From NCBI RefSeq assembly GCF_036659115.1, contig NZ_JAVXDF010000093.1: a DNA stretch of 8,287 bases; one strand, 5' to 3'. Source of the DNA: Gordonibacter sp036659115 (lineage in GTDB: Bacteria; Actinomycetota; Coriobacteriia; Coriobacteriales; Eggerthellaceae). Numbering within the stretch: position 1 is the first letter of the stretch; the number at the start of each line of letters is the position of its first letter. The position numbers and the translations under genes were made by a program. Of the stretch, positions 5,860 to 8,287 are shown piece by piece. The notes below the pieces were generated by a model. The model ran no database searches and had not been told where the DNA came from. It worked only from the letters and a program-made list of their open reading frames with translations.

Positions 5860-7869
5860 TCACCTTTCTTGAACGAGCGCCCCTCCGCAACTGGACCCAT
5901 GGCCCGCAGCGCACGCATAGCAGTGGTTGCGAAAGCGGATAGAACGCGCAAGCGTGAGTCCTGGATCATCCGCGTAGTCGAAAACGGTAAGGTCGCGACC
6001 ATCACGCTTATGCACCAGGCCAAGCACATGGTTGAAATCGCAGTCGTACACGCGTCCGTCCCAGCCGACGGTCATCTGGTCGCGGCACATCATGCCGGCG
6101 CACACGTCCTGATTGAAGCCGTCGATGAGCTCGTCGAGGTAGCCGTCGAATGCGCCCGTGTCGATAAGGTGCGCGCCGTAGCGGCCAATAGGGTTGTTCG
6201 CCACGGCAAAGAGTCGGTCGAACGTTATGCCCAGCTCACCCAGACGACGGCGGTAGACCCGCTCAAGCTTATCCTGCTCAGGAGGCAACAAGGGCCATTG
6301 AGGATTGAACACCAGGTTCAACACATGCGCGCCATCATGGCCGTAGCCGCGTCCATTCAGCTCGCGCAGCACGTCTAGGCAAGGATCGAACGTAGAGCGG
6401 CCGCGCTGCACCTCAGCCTGAGCGGCAAACACGTTGGGAAGCGAGGCCACCACCTCCACATCCAACTTGGCATAGAGGTCGAGCAGGGGTCGGTACGCCT
6501 CGTCGCGCAGAACAACTAGGTTGGTGCGCACTATGACCTGCGCCACACGAGCAGCCTCGCCGATAAACCAGCCGAAGTCGGGGTGCATCTCGGGTGCACC
6601 GCCCGTCACATCCACCGTCTTGATCTCGGGGCGCGCTGCCACGGACAGGACGGCTTCGAGCACCTCGCGGCCCATGGCCTCGCTTCGATGCGGACCGGCC
6701 TCGACATGACAGTGCGCGCAGGCGAGGTTGCAGCGTGCCGTTATGTTCACCTGGAGGGTAGAGGGCTGCTCCACCGTGCCCAGACAGGACGCATCGTCTA
6801 CCCGGTCCTCGAAGTACACCAAGCGGGACAGCGCGCGGCGCACCTCATCCTTCGCAGCCACGCGTTCATGCCGCACGCCCGTGGAAACGCGCGCAGCAGG
6901 GCCAGGGCGAAAGCCGCCAAGCAGCGAGTCCTCGAGATAGTCATCGGATCCGTCGGCAATGCGCGAGCGATACGACACCGCCGCCGGACTGGTCTCGGGC
7001 CACAGCTCGTCGAACCAGGAAAGATACGCTTCATGGTCGTAGCGCACGGGAACCGCTTCAACAAACAGGCCCTCGCACTCGGCAGTGAACAGCGCATCGG
7101 GATGCGGCCCGCATGCGATACGCACCGCCAAGCCGAAATGCTGTCCGGAGAAATTGGGCAGACCCGCAGCCCCGTTGTTGATTACCAGGCCATGCGCAAG
7201 CGCGACGGCGGCGGGAGCACAGGTATGCGTCGTCGCCAGCACGTCCACGCCCTTATCGTCCAGCCAGCAGTCCAACTCGTCTTGGCGCAGCACGTCCTGC
7301 AGCGATTCGCGCGAGCATGCCCATCCGCCCAGCAGCTGCTCGTCGCCATGCGTAACAGCCACCTTCCTACCTGCCACACCCACCGTCAACGTGGACGGAC
7401 GGCCTTCCAGCAGCGCTTTCAGGCCAGGGCGAGCCTCAACGGCTTCTGAAAGCTTCTTGTGGATGCGGTTCGAGCGACTCACGGCATCGTCGGCCGTGCA
7501 GTCGGGATAGGCGCAGCCGCAGCCCACGCCCACATCTACCTGCCGGCGCAACTCCGCCTCCACGTTTCCTACCAGGATCACATGAGCGGACAGGCGGCGT
7601 TCCAGCGCCTCGAAGTTATCGGCAGTCTTGTCGAACCAATGCGCGTCGCCGTTGAAGACGACCAAAGTCTCGCCCGCCTCAGCGGCAGCGAGCTTTTCCA
7701 CCGCATCGAGCGCAAACGGATTGCCGTATAAGCCACCCACCACATACAGTACGTCGCACAAACGCTCGGGATCGCCCGCAAACGACTCGGGGGCGATGCG
7801 ATAGTCGACCGGGCAGACGCGCCCGGCGTCCTTGAACACGCGGCGCGCAGGCGCATGGCATGACGACAT
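5860..7869 (-). CDS. Fusion: degenerate metallophosphoesterase-like domain + ArsS-like radical SAM/Cys-rich protein
   Basis: This is 669 residues with no signal peptide or membrane span, so cytoplasmic. The C-terminal half (about 365-669) is a radical SAM protein: CNLACAHC (380-387) is the CxxxCxxC motif for the 4Fe-4S cluster and TGGAPE (422-427) the SAM-binding GGE-type motif. The distal Cys-rich part has CRDQMTVGWDGRVYDCDFN (595-613) and HCYACAAGHGSSCGGA (649-664), as in the ArsS (DUF3641-type) family, whose studied members attach 5'-deoxyadenosyl to dimethylarsenic. The N-terminal part (about 38-275) has the order of calcineurin-like phosphoesterase motifs: GGLYGN (45-50, usually DxHGN), NGD (73-75), GNVE (101-104, usually GNHD/E), VTHGD (172-176), TTHT (213-216, usually GHxH). 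Several metal ligands are therefore changed; an insert GCGCAYPDC (116-124) adds cysteines. The start ATG has AGAGAG 9 nt upstream; the stop is TGA. No arsM or arsenic gene is nearby, so arsenic chemistry is unproven. Confidence 0.85.
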   Translation of the reverse strand: MSSCHAPARRVFKDAGRVCPVDYRIAPESFAGDPERLCDVLYVVGGLYGNPFALDAVEKLAAAEAGETLVVFNGDAHWFDKTADNFEALERRLSAHVILVGNVEAELRRQVDVGVGCGCAYPDCTADDAVSRSNRIHKKLSEAVEARPGLKALLEGRPSTLTVGVAGRKVAVTHGDEQLLGGWACSRESLQDVLRQDELDCWLDDKGVDVLATTHTCAPAAVALAHGLVINNGAAGLPNFSGQHFGLAVRIACGPHPDALFTAECEGLFVEAVPVRYDHEAYLSWFDELWPETSPAAVSYRSRIADGSDDYLEDSLLGGFRPGPAARVSTGVRHERVAAKDEVRRALSRLVYFEDRVDDASCLGTVEQPSTLQVNITARCNLACAHCHVEAGPHRSEAMGREVLEAVLSVAARPEIKTVDVTGGAPEMHPDFGWFIGEAARVAQVIVRTNLVVLRDEAYRPLLDLYAKLDVEVVASLPNVFAAQAEVQRGRSTFDPCLDVLRELNGRGYGHDGAHVLNLVFNPQWPLLPPEQDKLERVYRRRLGELGITFDRLFAVANNPIGRYGAHLIDTGAFDGYLDELIDGFNQDVCAGMMCRDQMTVGWDGRVYDCDFNHVLGLVHKRDGRDLTVFDYADDPGLTLARSIRFRNHCYACAAGHGSSCGGALVQER

Positions 7870-7930
7870 AGGGTCTTCTCTCTGCTAGAAGGCGCCACAA
7901 GGGCGCAGATGCTCTCGGAAACTTTGCCCT

Positions 7931-7958
7931 ATGATAGCGCTTCCAGGCATGCCCGCAA
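7931..7958 (-). promoter_or_regulatory. Candidate promoter of the radical SAM fusion gene
   Basis: The minus strand reads TTGCGG (7958-7953, 3/6 of -35), 16 bp, then TATCAT (7936-7931, 5/6 of -10), giving a leader of about 55 nt before the ATG at 7869. The -35 is weak, and co-transcription from the upstream partial gene is also possible because both genes are on the minus strand about 167 nt apart. Confidence 0.4.
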
Positions 7959-8004
7959 GAAGAAACCGCAACGTCTGCGGCAGTGCGCCTGCCTTTTGCA
8001 CGTT

Positions 8005-8033
8005 GGATCGCCCGGCACGATTACGCCGGATCC
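8005..8033. repeat. Imperfect inverted repeat after the right-edge gene
   Basis: GGATC (8005-8009) pairs with GATCC (8029-8033), and CGGC (8013-8016) with GCCG (8025-8028), with a 3-nt bulge and an 8-nt loop. It starts 3 nt beyond the stop codon of the right-edge gene. No T-tract follows on either side, so it may be an mRNA 3'-end stabiliser or a weak terminator. Confidence 0.4.
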
Positions 8034-8036
8034 GCG

Positions 8037-8287
<251 letters not shown>

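Noticed and set aside
5825..5862. TGA at the end of the radical SAM gene read as selenocysteine, with the following hairpin as a SECIS element (some ArsS-family members are selenoproteins).
   Set aside because: Read-through would add only Sec-Ser-Cys-Leu-Leu before TAA. The family-type ending GSSCGGA is already complete, and the stem is AU-rich with no G-U feature in the 13-nt loop. An operator on the next promoter explains the repeat better.
5869..7449. Plus-strand ORFs opposite the radical SAM fusion (5869-6378, 6583-7449, 7085-7510).
   Set aside because: They are antisense to a gene with clear motifs; their products are His/Arg/Ala-rich with no family resemblance.

Overview
The window looks like chromosomal DNA from a moderately high-GC bacterium with strong G/C preference at third codon positions. 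An anaerobic gut actinomycete of the Coriobacteriia (Eggerthellaceae-like) is my best guess from codon style and gene mix. That is inference; no rRNA or other phylogenetic marker is present. Four complete genes are well supported, plus one clear partial gene at the right edge and one doubtful partial gene at the left edge. I see no tRNA, rRNA, CRISPR array, transposase or phage gene.

Layout, left to right. Positions 1-160 may hold the 5' part of a minus-strand gene (weak call). A terminator-like hairpin (163-187) follows a minus-strand neurotransmitter:sodium symporter (NSS) amino-acid transporter gene (218-1600). The divergent region 1601-1966 carries candidate promoters in both directions and a short tandem repeat whose minus strand reads as four consecutive Shine-Dalgarno-like heptamers. 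asnB (1967-3937, plus) encodes glutamine-dependent asparagine synthetase and carries an in-frame 84-bp insertion bounded by near-perfect direct repeats. A convergent intergenic region (3938-4133) holds overlapping hairpins. A minus-strand sodium:solute symporter (SSS) gene (4134-5663) is preceded by a leader with alternative hairpins and a promoter overlapped by a 10-bp inverted repeat. Next is a 669-residue minus-strand fusion protein (5860-7869): an N-terminal calcineurin-like phosphoesterase domain with several altered metal-ligand motifs, joined to an ArsS-type radical SAM/Cys-rich half. At the right edge, a minus-strand gene whose start lies outside the window ends at 8037. It contains a run of Glu-Pro dipeptides encoded by a perfect hexanucleotide microsatellite.

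Functionally, two sodium-coupled uptake systems flank asparagine synthetase, which suggests nitrogen and amino-acid metabolism, although the genes are separate transcription units (divergent, then convergent). The radical SAM fusion is the most unusual gene. Its C-terminal half resembles the enzyme that transfers a 5'-deoxyadenosyl group to methylated arsenic, but no arsM or other arsenic gene is visible, so its real substrate is open. The SSS gene lies downstream of it on the same strand but appears to have its own regulated promoter, so co-transcription is uncertain.
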